Source: Umezawaea sp049997955
GTDB taxonomy: Bacteria; Actinomycetota; Actinomycetes; Mycobacteriales; Pseudonocardiaceae
Assembly: GCA_049997955.1 (NCBI GenBank)
Contig: JAEBDY010000028.1
Span: 1 to 64,000, forward strand
Direction of reading: 5' to 3'
Length of the DNA stretch: 64,000 bases
Shown here piece by piece: positions 34,714-44,333 of the stretch (its first letter is position 1; every line of letters starts with the position of its first letter). Made by a program: the position numbers and the translations under genes. Under the pieces are notes generated by a model that had not been told where the DNA came from, made no database searches, and saw only the letters and a program-made list of their open reading frames with translations.

Positions 34714-35406
34714 GACACACCTGCACTCGTCTTGGCAGGGACGCGGCCGGTTCGGCACCCGTAGTCCTGCCATTGCCGCATGGGTGGTATCAAGAGAGTT
34801 TCCTTGTCCCGCAAGACGTTCGTCGGTGGTTGCATGTACATCCACCCTCCGTTGGACGTGAAGGTCAAGCACGATCACGCGGTCGGGCGCGTTTGGATCG
34901 AGCCATCTGGTCGCGTCCGGATGCCACGAGACCGATGACACCCCTTAACTCCGAATTTTTGGCCGTCAGGGGACACGAGGTGCCGAGTTTTCTCGTGTCG
35001 CAGGCCAATCCGGGTTGAGCAGTCAGGCAGGGAAGACGTTGGTACCTGACGGTCGTGATCGTCGTCCTATGGGAGTGTTATGACCAGGCACGATTCCGAC
35101 CTGCGGCGACTATTGTCGCCAGGCCGCTGACCTGCTGGTTTGATCCGGTCGCATCTGGCTGGAACTGGTCGTTTTGGACCTGTGACGGCCTGTGGACGGC
35201 CTGATCTTGGTGGACTGCAGGCCGAGTTTGCGGCATACGGCACGCTGGCGAGTTGCAGCGCCATGCCGGTCGCTCGGCGTCCGTGTCACCGTTTCAGGGC
35301 TTCGACTAGATGCGCTGTCGGTTGATTGGGGCCAGCGTGTGCGGAGGGCTGTCACCGATCGCAGGAAAGGGCTTAGCTAACTTCGGCGCGTCACGTGGTC
35401 TGATTG
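34714..35406. other. Intergenic region without recognised features
   Basis: About 690 bases. Short frames on both strands have no family motifs, and I saw no tRNA, strong hairpin or repeat. It probably holds the promoter of the recombinase pair on the minus strand and may be decayed sequence. Confidence 0.35.
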
Positions 35407-36474
35407 TCAGGCGGTCGTCGGGTGCTGACCGTCGAGCACCTTGGCAGCTTGGAGTCGGCAACCGGTGCGTGGGCTCACCATGACGGACAGGTCGCCGGGC
35501 GGGACGATCGTGTTGGGCGCGTAGCCGTTGAACGTAGTGCTGCGCGGTGGCTTCGTCGACGGCCATTGACCAGCAGGCTGCGTGATCATGTCGGGGCGAT
35601 CTCGACGTCGGTGCCAAAGGTCTTCGCAGGCGATGAAAGCTCCTACGACGGCAAAGTTCACGGACTCGACGATGCCGCTCAGCGTCGCTTGGGAGTCCTC
35701 GGTGAGCAGCACCGTGTTGAAGCCGTTCGCCGACCGGAACCCGAGCGTTGCGGCATGGTCGGGCTGTCGAGTCAACGGCTGGGCTACCTTGCCGTCGTTG
35801 CCGAAGATCCTCATCTTGATGCGGGAGGCGCGGTGGACACGATCGTTACGACTGAACTGAGTCCATTCGAGCCACCCGTCGGGTCCGGCGTGCCGGAGTG
35901 ACGACCTGACGGCCCGTAGGAGGCTTCCCTGCGGGTTGTCCGGGTCCAGTGCCGTCTCCGTCGTCTTCAGGCGGCCTCGAACCTCGGGACCGGGATAGGC
36001 AGGGCCGTCTGTGAGCGGTTGGAGCAGACCGAGGTCGGCGCGCAGGATGTTGGCGTTGAAGCCACCGATCCCGACGACGACCCCGGCCAGGGCGTCCAGG
36101 ATGGATCCGGTCGCGCGGAGCACCCCAGCCTCATGGGCAACGATTCGAGCTTCTCGTCGGGCTTCGGGCTCGGTGCGCTCGTGGTGCCCAGGAACCTGTC
36201 CGTTCTCCTTTAAGTACTTGATCAGTGCGAAGTCGTCGGCGTACCGGGCTTCGCGATGGTCGCTCAGGTGCACCGCCGCGATACGGAGATTCTCTTCAAC
36301 GGCGGCGACGAGACCGTAGAGATAGTCCATGAGGCCGGTAAGCGCGACGCCGTCGAGGCCGTACTCGTGCCACCAGGTGAATCCACCGCGATCAGTATCG
36401 AAATCGGCTTCGAGCGCACTCTCCAGCCCAGCTACGGCTTCGAGAGCCTTCCGTACTGGGAACTCGTACCCCAT
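35407..36474 (-). CDS. Hypothetical protein
   Basis: A 355-residue protein that I do not recognise. The first 150 residues are predicted helical with regularly spaced hydrophobics (LDGVALTGLMDYLYGLVAAV, EENLRIAAVHLSDHREAR), followed by GSILDALAGVVVGIGGFNAN. The second half is basic and richer in beta and loop residues (WLEWTQFSRNDRVHRASRIK). No signal peptide, membrane segment or catalytic motif is evident. Length, GC-rich codon use and a frame open over its whole length support a real gene. Confidence 0.55.
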   Translation of the reverse strand: MGYEFPVRKALEAVAGLESALEADFDTDRGGFTWWHEYGLDGVALTGLMDYLYGLVAAVEENLRIAAVHLSDHREARYADDFALIKYLKENGQVPGHHERTEPEARREARIVAHEAGVLRATGSILDALAGVVVGIGGFNANILRADLGLLQPLTDGPAYPGPEVRGRLKTTETALDPDNPQGSLLRAVRSSLRHAGPDGWLEWTQFSRNDRVHRASRIKMRIFGNDGKVAQPLTRQPDHAATLGFRSANGFNTVLLTEDSQATLSGIVESVNFAVVGAFIACEDLWHRRRDRPDMITQPAGQWPSTKPPRSTTFNGYAPNTIVPPGDLSVMVSPRTGCRLQAAKVLDGQHPTTA

Positions 36475-36634
36475 CGCTTCGTCCTCCTGGTCAAGGCGGG
36501 CAGAGCGAGGTTCTCACACCTTGCCCGATGACTCGTATCGGTTATCTCGCCCCACGTTCGAACCCAACGGGAACGTGATCGCCAAGGCGAGGATCGTCGT
36601 TCCGCGGGACTGGCGATCGCGTCATCACCGACGC

Positions 36635-36663
36635 GGGTGGTTGACCACACCGATCAACCACCC
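36635..36663 (-). terminator. Hairpin after the secreted cutinase/vWA gene
   Basis: GGGTGGTTGA and TCAACCACCC form a perfect 10-bp stem with a 9-base loop. It lies 10 bases beyond the stop of the minus-strand gene at 36673, the right place for its terminator. Confidence 0.65.
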
Positions 36664-36672
36664 GTCCCCGAC

Positions 36673-38784
36673 TCAGTTTCCGTTGCCGCCTGGCATACGG
36701 CGCCTAGTGATCACGAATAGCGCCGCTCCAATACCAATGAGCACAGCGCCCACGACGATGATCGTGCCGAGACTTCCGATCCCGGTGAACGCAAGTCCTC
36801 CGGGACTGGGAGGTTCTGGCGCGGATGGAGTCGTTAGTGGCGGTGACTCCGAAGACGTTGGCAGCTCCGTTGAGGAGCTTGGAGGGACGCTGGTAGTTGG
36901 TGTTGTGGTCGGTGCGCGCTCAGGGAACTGGAGTGACTCCAGCGGGCGAACATCAATGCGTACGACGGTTTCGGACGAACGCCCCCGGCTGTCGCTCACG
37001 GTCAAGCGGGCGTCAACTGGTCCAGGTGCCGTGTACGTGTGGGTGACAGCCCCGTCAGTGCCTGACTGGTCGACGGTGCCGTCGTTGTCGAAGTCGAAGG
37101 CGAATGTTGCTTCGGATCCGCTGTAGCTGGACGCGATGCCCGACAGGACCGTCTTGGTACCGACAATGACGGTGTCGGCGGCCTTCAGCCGCGCAACGGG
37201 TGCGGTCGCCGCATCTTCCACGGTCTGGACGATGCTCTTGGAAACCTCGTCTGGTGAGCTGATCGGGAAGGTGGCACCTCCTGTGGCCGCTGCGATCGGT
37301 GCCAACTGGGCGCTGAGATCGGAATTCGCCGACAACGCGTACACCGCAACCGGTGGAATCTTCTCCCCCGGTGCCGCCGCGATGCGTGCTTCCGCCTCGG
37401 GGGCAACAGGTGCATCAGCGAGCGGCTCCTGTTGCTGGTCGGAAACATCCGGACTTGCCGCAGCCGCACGCGCGGCGGCACCCACGGTCGGAGGCAGAGT
37501 CGGCATCGGTGCGATGCCCTTTGCGATCTCAGCGACCGCCGATGCCGTCAATCCGGTCACAGGCTCCGGGTCGTGCGCAGGTGCGTCGCCGAGCACGATG
37601 AGCGCGCGTGAAGCAGAGCGGTCCCAGTCCGCGCCGAGTGCGGTGACCAGTCCGGTGTACACCGCTTCCGGAGTGTCGCCACCGCCGCCCGCGGCGAGTC
37701 CGCGCAGGCCGCTCTCGAACGAGGCGAAGTCGTCGGTCAACGCGACGACCGTACGAGCGACGTAGCCGTCGCCGTGGTCGCGGTACTCGACGAGTCCGAC
37801 TCGTGCGCGTGGTGTTGCGGCGCGTAGAGCATCTGCTGTGGTCTTGGCGCTGTCCACGGCGGCGGTGAGGTAAGGCGTCATCGAGCCGGTCGTGTCGATG
37901 GCGAACATCAGGTCCGCAGGACCCGCCCCGGAACTGTCCGGCGGAGGAGGCGTGGTCGTGGCGGTCTCGGCCATGCCGCGGAGCACGCTGGCGAGCTGTG
38001 CGAGCTCGTCTCCGGTGCTGCCGTAGTTCGTGTGCGGTCCGAAATCACCTATCGGGGGCCACTTCAGCTTGAACTCGTAGTCGCAGACCGGGTCGTCCTC
38101 ATGGCAGAACAGGTGAAGCGGCAGAGGCAAGTCGTAGAACGAGTCGCTGCTCGCCTGTCCGTCCTTCTTGATCAGTTGCCGGTAGATCCCGTCACCGTTC
38201 GTGCCGGTTCCTGTGACACCGCGGGCATCGGGCATTTGTGCGGGGTCTCCGAGACCGAACACTCCAGCGATCCAGCCAGGTGGAACATCTGCGGCCACTT
38301 GGCGGGCGGCGATCACGCCCTGCGAGTATCCGGCGAGGACGAACCGGGTGCCTGTCGAGGCGCACTCCTGCCGACGCTTGTGGATGTAGCCGTCCCCAAA
38401 CAGACGCCCGTACTCGACTGAATCGAACAGATCTTGATCCTTGTCCGCGTACTCCTCGAAAGGGATGGCGGGGTAGGGGACGCCGTACACCGGAACGCCG
38501 GTCAGCGTGTATCCACTGGGTGATGCTAGTTCGCGGGCCTTGTTGATGACACCCTGCAGGGTCCGTCCAGACAGACCGTTCGAACGATCCCCGTCGTCGA
38601 CAGCGTCCTCTCCGCTGCCGCGAAAGGTCACGATCTCGACCTTCGCGCACTCGGCGGGCTGAGTACGGGCAGCAGGCGCTATCAACGCTGCGGATGCGAG
38701 AGCAAGAAGGCCTGTGGTCAGGAGTGTGACGGTCCGATGTGGACCAAATATTGATAACGATCTTCGTCTGGACAGCGGTTTCAT
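36673..38784 (-). CDS. Secreted cutinase-like/vWA/PKD protein with LAFTG sorting signal
   Basis: A 703-residue exported protein. The signal peptide has RRR near the start and a hydrophobic core (VTLLTTGLLALASAALIAPA). Residues 45-270 are a cutinase-family alpha/beta hydrolase with nucleophile box AGYSQG (S154), a likely acid in CHEDDPVCDY and His251 in FGPHTNYGS. A von Willebrand A domain begins at DLMFAIDTTGSMTPYL (MIDAS-like D297-x-T-G-S). A PKD-like domain follows (YSGSEATFAFDFDNDGTVDQ), then a Thr/Ser/Pro-rich stalk. The end is LAFTG, a membrane helix and RRR, a sortase (class E-like) signal. It is expected on the cell wall. I prefer the ATG at 38784, which gives a clean signal peptide. 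Confidence 0.82.
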   Translation of the reverse strand: MKPLSRRRSLSIFGPHRTVTLLTTGLLALASAALIAPAARTQPAECAKVEIVTFRGSGEDAVDDGDRSNGLSGRTLQGVINKARELASPSGYTLTGVPVYGVPYPAIPFEEYADKDQDLFDSVEYGRLFGDGYIHKRRQECASTGTRFVLAGYSQGVIAARQVAADVPPGWIAGVFGLGDPAQMPDARGVTGTGTNGDGIYRQLIKKDGQASSDSFYDLPLPLHLFCHEDDPVCDYEFKLKWPPIGDFGPHTNYGSTGDELAQLASVLRGMAETATTTPPPPDSSGAGPADLMFAIDTTGSMTPYLTAAVDSAKTTADALRAATPRARVGLVEYRDHGDGYVARTVVALTDDFASFESGLRGLAAGGGGDTPEAVYTGLVTALGADWDRSASRALIVLGDAPAHDPEPVTGLTASAVAEIAKGIAPMPTLPPTVGAAARAAAASPDVSDQQQEPLADAPVAPEAEARIAAAPGEKIPPVAVYALSANSDLSAQLAPIAAATGGATFPISSPDEVSKSIVQTVEDAATAPVARLKAADTVIVGTKTVLSGIASSYSGSEATFAFDFDNDGTVDQSGTDGAVTHTYTAPGPVDARLTVSDSRGRSSETVVRIDVRPLESLQFPERAPTTTPTTSVPPSSSTELPTSSESPPLTTPSAPEPPSPGGLAFTGIGSLGTIIVVGAVLIGIGAALFVITRRRMPGGNGN

Positions 38785-38997
38785 GTCAGGCACATAGCCT
38801 CCGAGCCTTGCTTCGTTACACAACGGCTACTGATACTCCGTGTGTGCTTATCGCCTTCCGCGAGCCGCATTGGCCATCGCTGTCGATTCACCCGATTGGG
38901 GTGCTAACCATCCGGCGGCGGCGAGCGATATGGGGGTACCACGAGGCGGTCGGAATGTCGGCGGTGGTCAGGCAGTGCTGCTAGGCAGGAGGTTCCG

Positions 38998-39336
38998 GTG
39001 TTCATCTCCGCCGTCTACGTGCGCTTCTTCCGGTCGTTCAACTACGACTACCTGAGGAAGGCTCACGACACGTTCAGGCCGTACCCGTGGGACGTGATCG
39101 CTGGCGATCTGAAGTACCCGTTTGTCAAAGTGGACCTTGAAAGATCGGTCACGACCGTGGTGGGTGCCAACGAGTCGGGCAAGAGTCAGATGTTGTCCGC
39201 CATTGGGTGTGCCCTCACTGGAAAAGGGATCCGGCTGGGAGATTTCTGCCGGTACTCGCAGTTTTTCGCCGTGGACGACAGCATGTCTCCGCCGGACTTC
39301 GGCTTGGAACTGTCCGATCTCGACAGCGAGGAGAGG
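38998..39336 (+). pseudogene. Truncated AAA/OLD-like ATPase (N-terminal part)
   Basis: Encodes about 113 residues of an SMC/OLD-type ATPase: ISAVYVRFFRSFNYDYLRKA, then TTVVGANESGKSQMLSAIGC with Walker A G-A-N-E-S-G-K-S. Homology ends at LELSDLDSEER, where the sequence changes to the C-terminus of a cytosine methyltransferase in the same frame. The signature and Walker B regions are missing, so it cannot act as an ATPase. Such ATPases often belong to defence systems (OLD, Septu, retron partners); the rest of this one has been replaced. Confidence 0.72.
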
Positions 39337-39689
39337 GCAGCATCCGGCGGTGAGTCGGCACCGGTGAACTGGGGTGTCTACGAGGCGGCGATCCGCCGCT
39401 GGGAAGCGGTATTGGGCCGCCCGACACCGCACCCGACCCAGCCCGGAACCACGGCCGCCCGGTCCTCGCACCCGCCTTCGTCGAGCACCTCATGGGCTTG
39501 GCCGAAGGCTGGGTCACCGACCTCTCCCTGCCCCGCACCGCGCAGCTCCGAGCGCTGGGCAACGGCGTGGTTCCCCAGCAAGCCGCCTACGCGGTGGCCC
39601 TGCTGCTGGACGACCTCGCCGAACTGCTCGACATCAGCACCGACACCGACGACCGGTCGCAAACCGGGCAGGAGATGACCGCAGCATGA
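39337..39689 (+). pseudogene. Cytosine methyltransferase C-terminal fragment
   Basis: Matches the last 115 residues of the methyltransferase at the right end of the window: SAPVNWGVYEAAIRRWEAVL, RPTPHPTQPG, then, after a 1-base deletion near 39445, GLAEGWVTDLSLPRTAQLRA and LGNGVVPQQAAYAVALLLDD. The N-terminal and catalytic parts are absent. Confidence 0.85.
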
Positions 39690-39950
39690 CCACGACAAGA
39701 CTGAAGGCGACCGACACCGGGCCCGCCTTGCGACTGCTGTCCCTGGGCGCCGGAGTGCAAAGCACGACCGTGCTGTTGCTGGCGTGCGAGGGCGAGATCC
39801 CACGCTTCGACGTCGCCCTGTTCGCCGACACCGGGCTGGGAGCTGCGCGCCGTCTACACGAACCTCGACCGCCTGACGGCGCACGCCGAAAGACACGGCA
39901 TCCCGGTGCGTCAGGTCTCGGCCGGAAACATCCGCGCCGACGCCCTCGAC
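39686..39950 (+). pseudogene. PP-loop (PAPS reductase-like) protein fragment
   Basis: Starts MTTTRLKATDTGPALRLLSL then GAGVQSTTVLLLACEGEIPR with the PP-loop S-x-G-x-G-V-Q-S. A 1-base insertion near 39837 shifts the frame; the downstream frame continues WELRAVYTNLDRLTAHAERH and IPVRQVSAGNIRADALDP and then stops matching. It overlaps the methyltransferase stop (GCATGACC), exactly as in the intact cassette at 63904. Broken and truncated at the right, where the HEPN-NACHT gene converges. Confidence 0.8.
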
Positions 39951-40018
39951 CCTGGTCGGACGACCCGTAGATCCCGCAGACGAGACCACGATGAACAGTC
40001 AGCCGGGCCCCGGATCCA

Positions 40019-42727
40019 TCAGTCCTCAAAGGACCCTGTCGGGCGCAACCGCACCTTTGGACGCCCGCCCGTCACTACTCGGTCAAGGACGATCTTTCCC
40101 TCGTCCTGCATCCGCCTGACGAACTCACGCCAGACCTCCAAGCCGAAGGATTCAATCCACTTCAGGCGAACGTCGTCGTCCGGCGAGAGATCGCGTTGCG
40201 TCACGATGATCCCTCGCCGATCGGCAGAGATGTTGGACTTAAAGTACTCGTCGGTCTCGCTCACGCCGCCCGATTCGTCCTCGAGTACGCCGAGCTCCTT
40301 CCTGATCTGAGCCGGTCCGACGACCAGCTTGGTCGTCGTCAGCAGCTCGCGTACCTGCTTGTAGGAGTCTCCGATCAGGGCACTGCCCGACGACTGGGAC
40401 AGGTCCAGCAGGGTGACCCGACACGAGTCGAGCTGAAGCTCGACACCGGGCAGCACCGTGAGGTGATCGACGCGGGCTTCCCTGAGCGTCACGCGACCGG
40501 ACCCGCCGAGCACGAGGTTCTGGAGCTTGATCCGACGCGCCACACGAGGGCCGTCCTCGTTCTCGTGCACGCCCGCCCAGAGCTCCCCGAGGCTCGTGGC
40601 CGCCGGGGAGTCGAGGGGAACCTCCAGTGCTTCCACGATCTGCTTCAGCGCCGCGATCAGCTCGGCCGGTGGACCGTGGTGCTTGGTCGCCCACATCGAC
40701 ACGACCAGCCGCGCGCAGAGCTTCGAGATGGCGCGCTGGGCCAGCAGGGACACGGCCTGCGCGGCGGGAACCCTCACGATCTGCCTCGCGAGGAACTGCT
40801 CGGCGATCGCCAGGTGCGTGAACTTGAAGGCGTGCTCGCCCTCGGCCCATTCGGCGCTCATCCCGCACAGCGATTCCACTCGGCGTTGTTCCTGGCCGGT
40901 GAGCTCGCGTCCCAGGGCCTGCGACGCGGCCAGCTCCAGATCGTCCGACGACACCTCCTCCATGTCGTTGCGGGCGATCATGTCCGCCACCTCGGAGAAG
41001 ATGTCCTCCAGTGTCGTCGAGTCGAAGATCGGCACGCCCCCCTCGCCGATCAGCTTGCCGCGCTCGCGCTGGAGGTAGGTGTCGACGACGGAGGGGAGGA
41101 ATCCCGAGCTTCTGTCGGAACGGACCCAAGCGGCGAACGCCAGGCAGAAGAAGGGGGTGGTGAGCAGCTGCCGGATCTCTGGCTCTATCCCCGCGTCCTC
41201 AGCCTCGATGGACAGCTGGCTCGTCAGCGCCTTGCGCTGCTCGCGCGTCCACGGAAGCAGTTCGAGGGTCGTGACGTGCGGCCGCCAGGACAGGGTGTCG
41301 TGCTGCTCCAGGTTTCCGCGCAGCCGCGTTTCGGCGTAGCTGGACCGGGCCGAGAGGATGATCGTCCCGCGGCCGCGGAGTTCGTTGAGGATGGGTGACA
41401 GGCCAGCGAGCGGACTGTCGTAGGTGCGGAAACCGAGCATCTCGTCGAACCCGTCTATCACGAGGATCGCCAGCCCCGCACGGCACAGTGCCAACGCGGA
41501 GGTCCCGTCCAGGATCTGGGTTCTGGCCATCTTGCCGCCGAGGAGCGACTCCAGGCTCTTCGCACTGGAACTGTTCGAAGCCAGGTAGAACACGAGGGGC
41601 TTGAGGTCCCGGCCGGCGGCCAGCGATCGCCTCGCGAACTTCAGCAGACCGTGCGTCTTCCCGGATCCGGCTTCGCCGGTCAGTGTGAGGAGATTGGTGT
41701 ACGACGTGCGGAATTCGCTCTCCTCCGCTATCCGCTCGCACACGTCCTCCAGCGGAGCGATTCCCCCTTGCCCCAACCGTCCCTCTTCCGCCTGCACCGA
41801 CGCTGGCACGTCGGGGATGTGGCGCCGGAGATCCGGGAACAGCGTCTCGCTGATCTGACTTTCCAGCTCGACTTGCTCGTCAAGTTGCTCGAGCAGCCTT
41901 TCCTTGAGCAACTCCCACTTGCACACATCAGCCAGGAACGCCTTGTAACTCTTGAAAGACCCGTCCCCGGCCTGCCACAGTCGCGCAAAATCTACGCCGA
42001 TGCGAAAGGTGTCGACCCGGCGCTCGAACCCCTCGCTCGTCCGCCGTTCCCAGCGAACGATGATCGGCTCGTTGGGGTTCGCGAGGGTCTGGACCGAGTT
42101 CTTCTCGGCGAATCCGAGAAGGTCTTTCTGGATGTCCAGGACGAAACCCTCCAGCACGCGGTCCCAGCCTGCTCCCGGCGGCACCAACTGCTGGAGCGAG
42201 TCCAGGATTTCCGGCCTGGTGATGTCCGTGGCGGGCCTGCGCCTCGGCCAGTAGGTCGCGAACCCTTTGGAATGGCCGTTCAGAGCCGCGAGCTCGCCGT
42301 CGATCGGCACGAAGAACGGATCCAACTGACCCACGTGCCCGTGGTCGTGGATCTCCTCGATGCCGGCGGCGTTGTCCACCACGATGCGGTACACCGCGTC
42401 CGCGTCGAATTCAAGCGGGTCCGTGAGGCCGTGGAAGACCTGGTTGCGCGTTTCCCGCAGCGATGCGCCCGCGGCGATCTCCATGTTGACGCACCCGGCG
42501 ATCTTCCCGGCGATCGACTCGCAGGTCACACACTCGAAGACGCCCCGATTCGCCATGATGTAGCGCGACCACGTGTCCAGCGACCCTGGGGTGATCAGGC
42601 TGGTAGGCTTTCGCGCCGCAGCGGCGCACAGCAACCCCAGCACACGGAGCTGGAACTCGACAAAGGCCAGCGTCTTCACCGGTGCCTGCTGACGATCGGG
42701 CGGCGCGACCAGGTCGGCGATGGTCAC
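40019..42727 (-). CDS. HEPN-like/NACHT STAND ATPase (candidate defence protein)
   Basis: A 902-residue protein. The N-terminal 250 residues are helical and contain SLRETRNQVFHGLTDP; R94-N-Q-V-F-H99 fits the R-N-x3-H (Rx4-6H) motif of HEPN ribonucleases. A NACHT-type ATPase follows: Walker A TLTGEAGSGKTHGLLKF (GEAGSGKT 351-358), Walker B LAILVIDGFDEML (419-431) and sensor-like GRGTIILSARSSYAETRLRG. The C-terminal third includes a beta-solenoid-like stretch (VTLREARVDHLTVLPGVELQ). A HEPN effector plus NACHT switch suggests an abortive anti-phage RNase (inference). I chose GTG 42727, with AGGGAG 8 bases upstream, over an ATG 9 codons earlier. Confidence 0.68.
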   Translation of the reverse strand: MTIADLVAPPDRQQAPVKTLAFVEFQLRVLGLLCAAAARKPTSLITPGSLDTWSRYIMANRGVFECVTCESIAGKIAGCVNMEIAAGASLRETRNQVFHGLTDPLEFDADAVYRIVVDNAAGIEEIHDHGHVGQLDPFFVPIDGELAALNGHSKGFATYWPRRRPATDITRPEILDSLQQLVPPGAGWDRVLEGFVLDIQKDLLGFAEKNSVQTLANPNEPIIVRWERRTSEGFERRVDTFRIGVDFARLWQAGDGSFKSYKAFLADVCKWELLKERLLEQLDEQVELESQISETLFPDLRRHIPDVPASVQAEEGRLGQGGIAPLEDVCERIAEESEFRTSYTNLLTLTGEAGSGKTHGLLKFARRSLAAGRDLKPLVFYLASNSSSAKSLESLLGGKMARTQILDGTSALALCRAGLAILVIDGFDEMLGFRTYDSPLAGLSPILNELRGRGTIILSARSSYAETRLRGNLEQHDTLSWRPHVTTLELLPWTREQRKALTSQLSIEAEDAGIEPEIRQLLTTPFFCLAFAAWVRSDRSSGFLPSVVDTYLQRERGKLIGEGGVPIFDSTTLEDIFSEVADMIARNDMEEVSSDDLELAASQALGRELTGQEQRRVESLCGMSAEWAEGEHAFKFTHLAIAEQFLARQIVRVPAAQAVSLLAQRAISKLCARLVVSMWATKHHGPPAELIAALKQIVEALEVPLDSPAATSLGELWAGVHENEDGPRVARRIKLQNLVLGGSGRVTLREARVDHLTVLPGVELQLDSCRVTLLDLSQSSGSALIGDSYKQVRELLTTTKLVVGPAQIRKELGVLEDESGGVSETDEYFKSNISADRRGIIVTQRDLSPDDDVRLKWIESFGLEVWREFVRRMQDEGKIVLDRVVTGGRPKVRLRPTGSFED

Positions 42728-43050
42728 GGTGTCTCCCTGCGAGGACGAGAACAAACGCTCACAGGCGCCGGGCCCGGTCGCCGAGCAGAGCGTTCTTCCG
42801 GCTGCTGTGACTACCAGTCAAGCCCGCCGATCTTAACCTCGCCTGCCCGGTGGCAGGACGGCAGGTCCGCCGGTGGCGGCTGATGAAGCTCGGTGGTGAC
42901 GATATCCGCGTACCCTGCGACGGATGATCGTTGAGGCGGGAGCCGGTAGATGAGGTGGGCGAGTCCGTCTGGCTTGACCAACGAGGCCCGGAGCGTTCAC
43001 CGGCGTGGCGTTGCGACCGAGTTTGCTGCACGAGTAGGTGATAGTTGTAG
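42728..43050. other. Intergenic region
   Basis: About 320 bases with no gene recognised. It holds the upstream region of the HEPN-NACHT gene and, at the right, the probable end of the IS3-family remnant (the conserved TGCTGCACGAG-type tail after the transposase stop). Confidence 0.35.
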
Positions 43051-43317
43051 TTACGCAGCCTGACTGGCCAGCGTGGTCATGATTGCGTCGTATTCAATGT
43101 GGGTCAATCGGCTGAGAACGGCCTCGCGTCTGCGTCGGTAGTAGGTACGTTCGATCCAGGTGACGATCGCGGTCGAGAGTTCGTCACAGGCGGGCCAGTT
43201 GCGCCAGTTGAGAACGTTGTTCTGTAGCGACGCGAAGAAGCTTTCCATGGCGGCGTTGTCTCCGGCAGCGCCGACCCTGCCCATCGAGCCGGTCAGGCCA
43301 TGGCGCGAGTGCAGCGC
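43051..43317 (-). pseudogene. IS3-family transposase C-terminal fragment
   Basis: Encodes SMGRVGAAGDNAAMESFFAS, LQNNVLNWRNWPACDELSTA and a tail with ERTYYRRRREAVLSRLTHIE. This is the C-terminus of an IS3-family OrfB (D-N-A-M-E-S-F-F with the catalytic Glu). The N-terminal part is missing because a second IS starts at 43318. Confidence 0.8.
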
Positions 43318-44283
43318 TGTGCTTGCCGAAAACTACGTCCGTGCTGGTCAGGCGGCGTGTTGGTACTCGTTGAGGATGCCGCCCAGTCGCTGTCGTCGGC
43401 GGACGTCCAAGTCGCTGATCTTGGCTTGGTCGGTGATCGGTGGTGGCAGCGGGTGTAGTGGTCGGGCCTTGGCGATGCCTTGGTGGGGTCGGTGCGCGTT
43501 GTAGAACTGTTCGTACTTGCGCAGGGTGTGCAGCAGATGTCGTTGGTTCCAGATGAGTGTGCGGTCGAGGAGTTCGTGTCGGCAGGTCTTGATCCAGCGT
43601 TCCATGATCGAGTTCATACGCGGTATTCGGACACCGGTGAGGACGATCTGGATGCCCGCGTCGGCGAGGACGGTGTCGAACAGGGTGGGAAACTTCCCGT
43701 CGCGGTCGCGGATCAGGAACCACACGGAGTTGCCCGCGTCGTCGAGGTCCATGACGAGGTTCTTCGCGGCCTGGGTGACCCAGGCCGCGGTCGGGTGCGC
43801 GGTGGCGTCCAGGACGCGGATGCGGCGGCTGGTGTGTCCGATGGCCGCGAGTACGTACAGGCGGGTGCCGCTTACGGTCGGGACCTCGAAGAAGTCACAG
43901 GCCAGGAGGGCTTGGCCTGGGAGCAGAGAAAGTCTGTCCAGGTGGTGGAGGCGTGATCGGATGCCGGGTCGATTCCGGCATCCTGAGGATCTGCCACATC
44001 GTGGACGCTGCGACCTGGATGCCGAGTACGAGCAATTCGCCGTGGATGCGGCGGCAGCCCCAGGTGGGGTTCTCCCGTGCCAGACGGAGCACCAGGAGCC
44101 GGATCGAGCGCACTGTCAGTGAACGACCTGGGCGTTTTGGGTCGGGATCTGGCCGCGTGGCGGCGCGCGAGCAGGTTCCGATGCCAACGCAGCACCGTTT
44201 CCGGGCGTACCGGCAGCTGGAGCTGACGAAGCGTTCTCAGCGGGAGCCGGTGCAGCAGCGCCGCGAGGAACGCCCGATCGGCG
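43318..44283 (-). mobile_element. Decayed integrase-core IS, copy 1
   Basis: The left end begins TGTGCTTGCCGAAA, as in copy 2. The minus strand encodes fragments of an rve-type transposase: PADRAFLAALLHRLPLRTLR, ETVLRWHRNLLARRHAARSR, later FLIRDRDGKFPTLFDTVLAD, RIPRMNSIMERWIKTCRHEL and NEYQHAA at the end. Several frameshifts separate the pieces. It lacks the start present in copy 2: homology ends at about 44283, next to the NB-ARC gene, so it is truncated. It sits inside the IS3-family remnant on its left. Confidence 0.8.
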
Positions 44284-44333
44284 GGGCAGCATGTCGGCAC
44301 CCAAGAGGCCCGTCGACGGTGACACTCGAGGAC

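Noticed and set aside
36541..36620. TTCGAACCC-like segment as a tRNA T-loop
   Set aside because: The flanking bases do not form a T-stem, and no acceptor or anticodon arms are found. No tRNA was found anywhere in the window.
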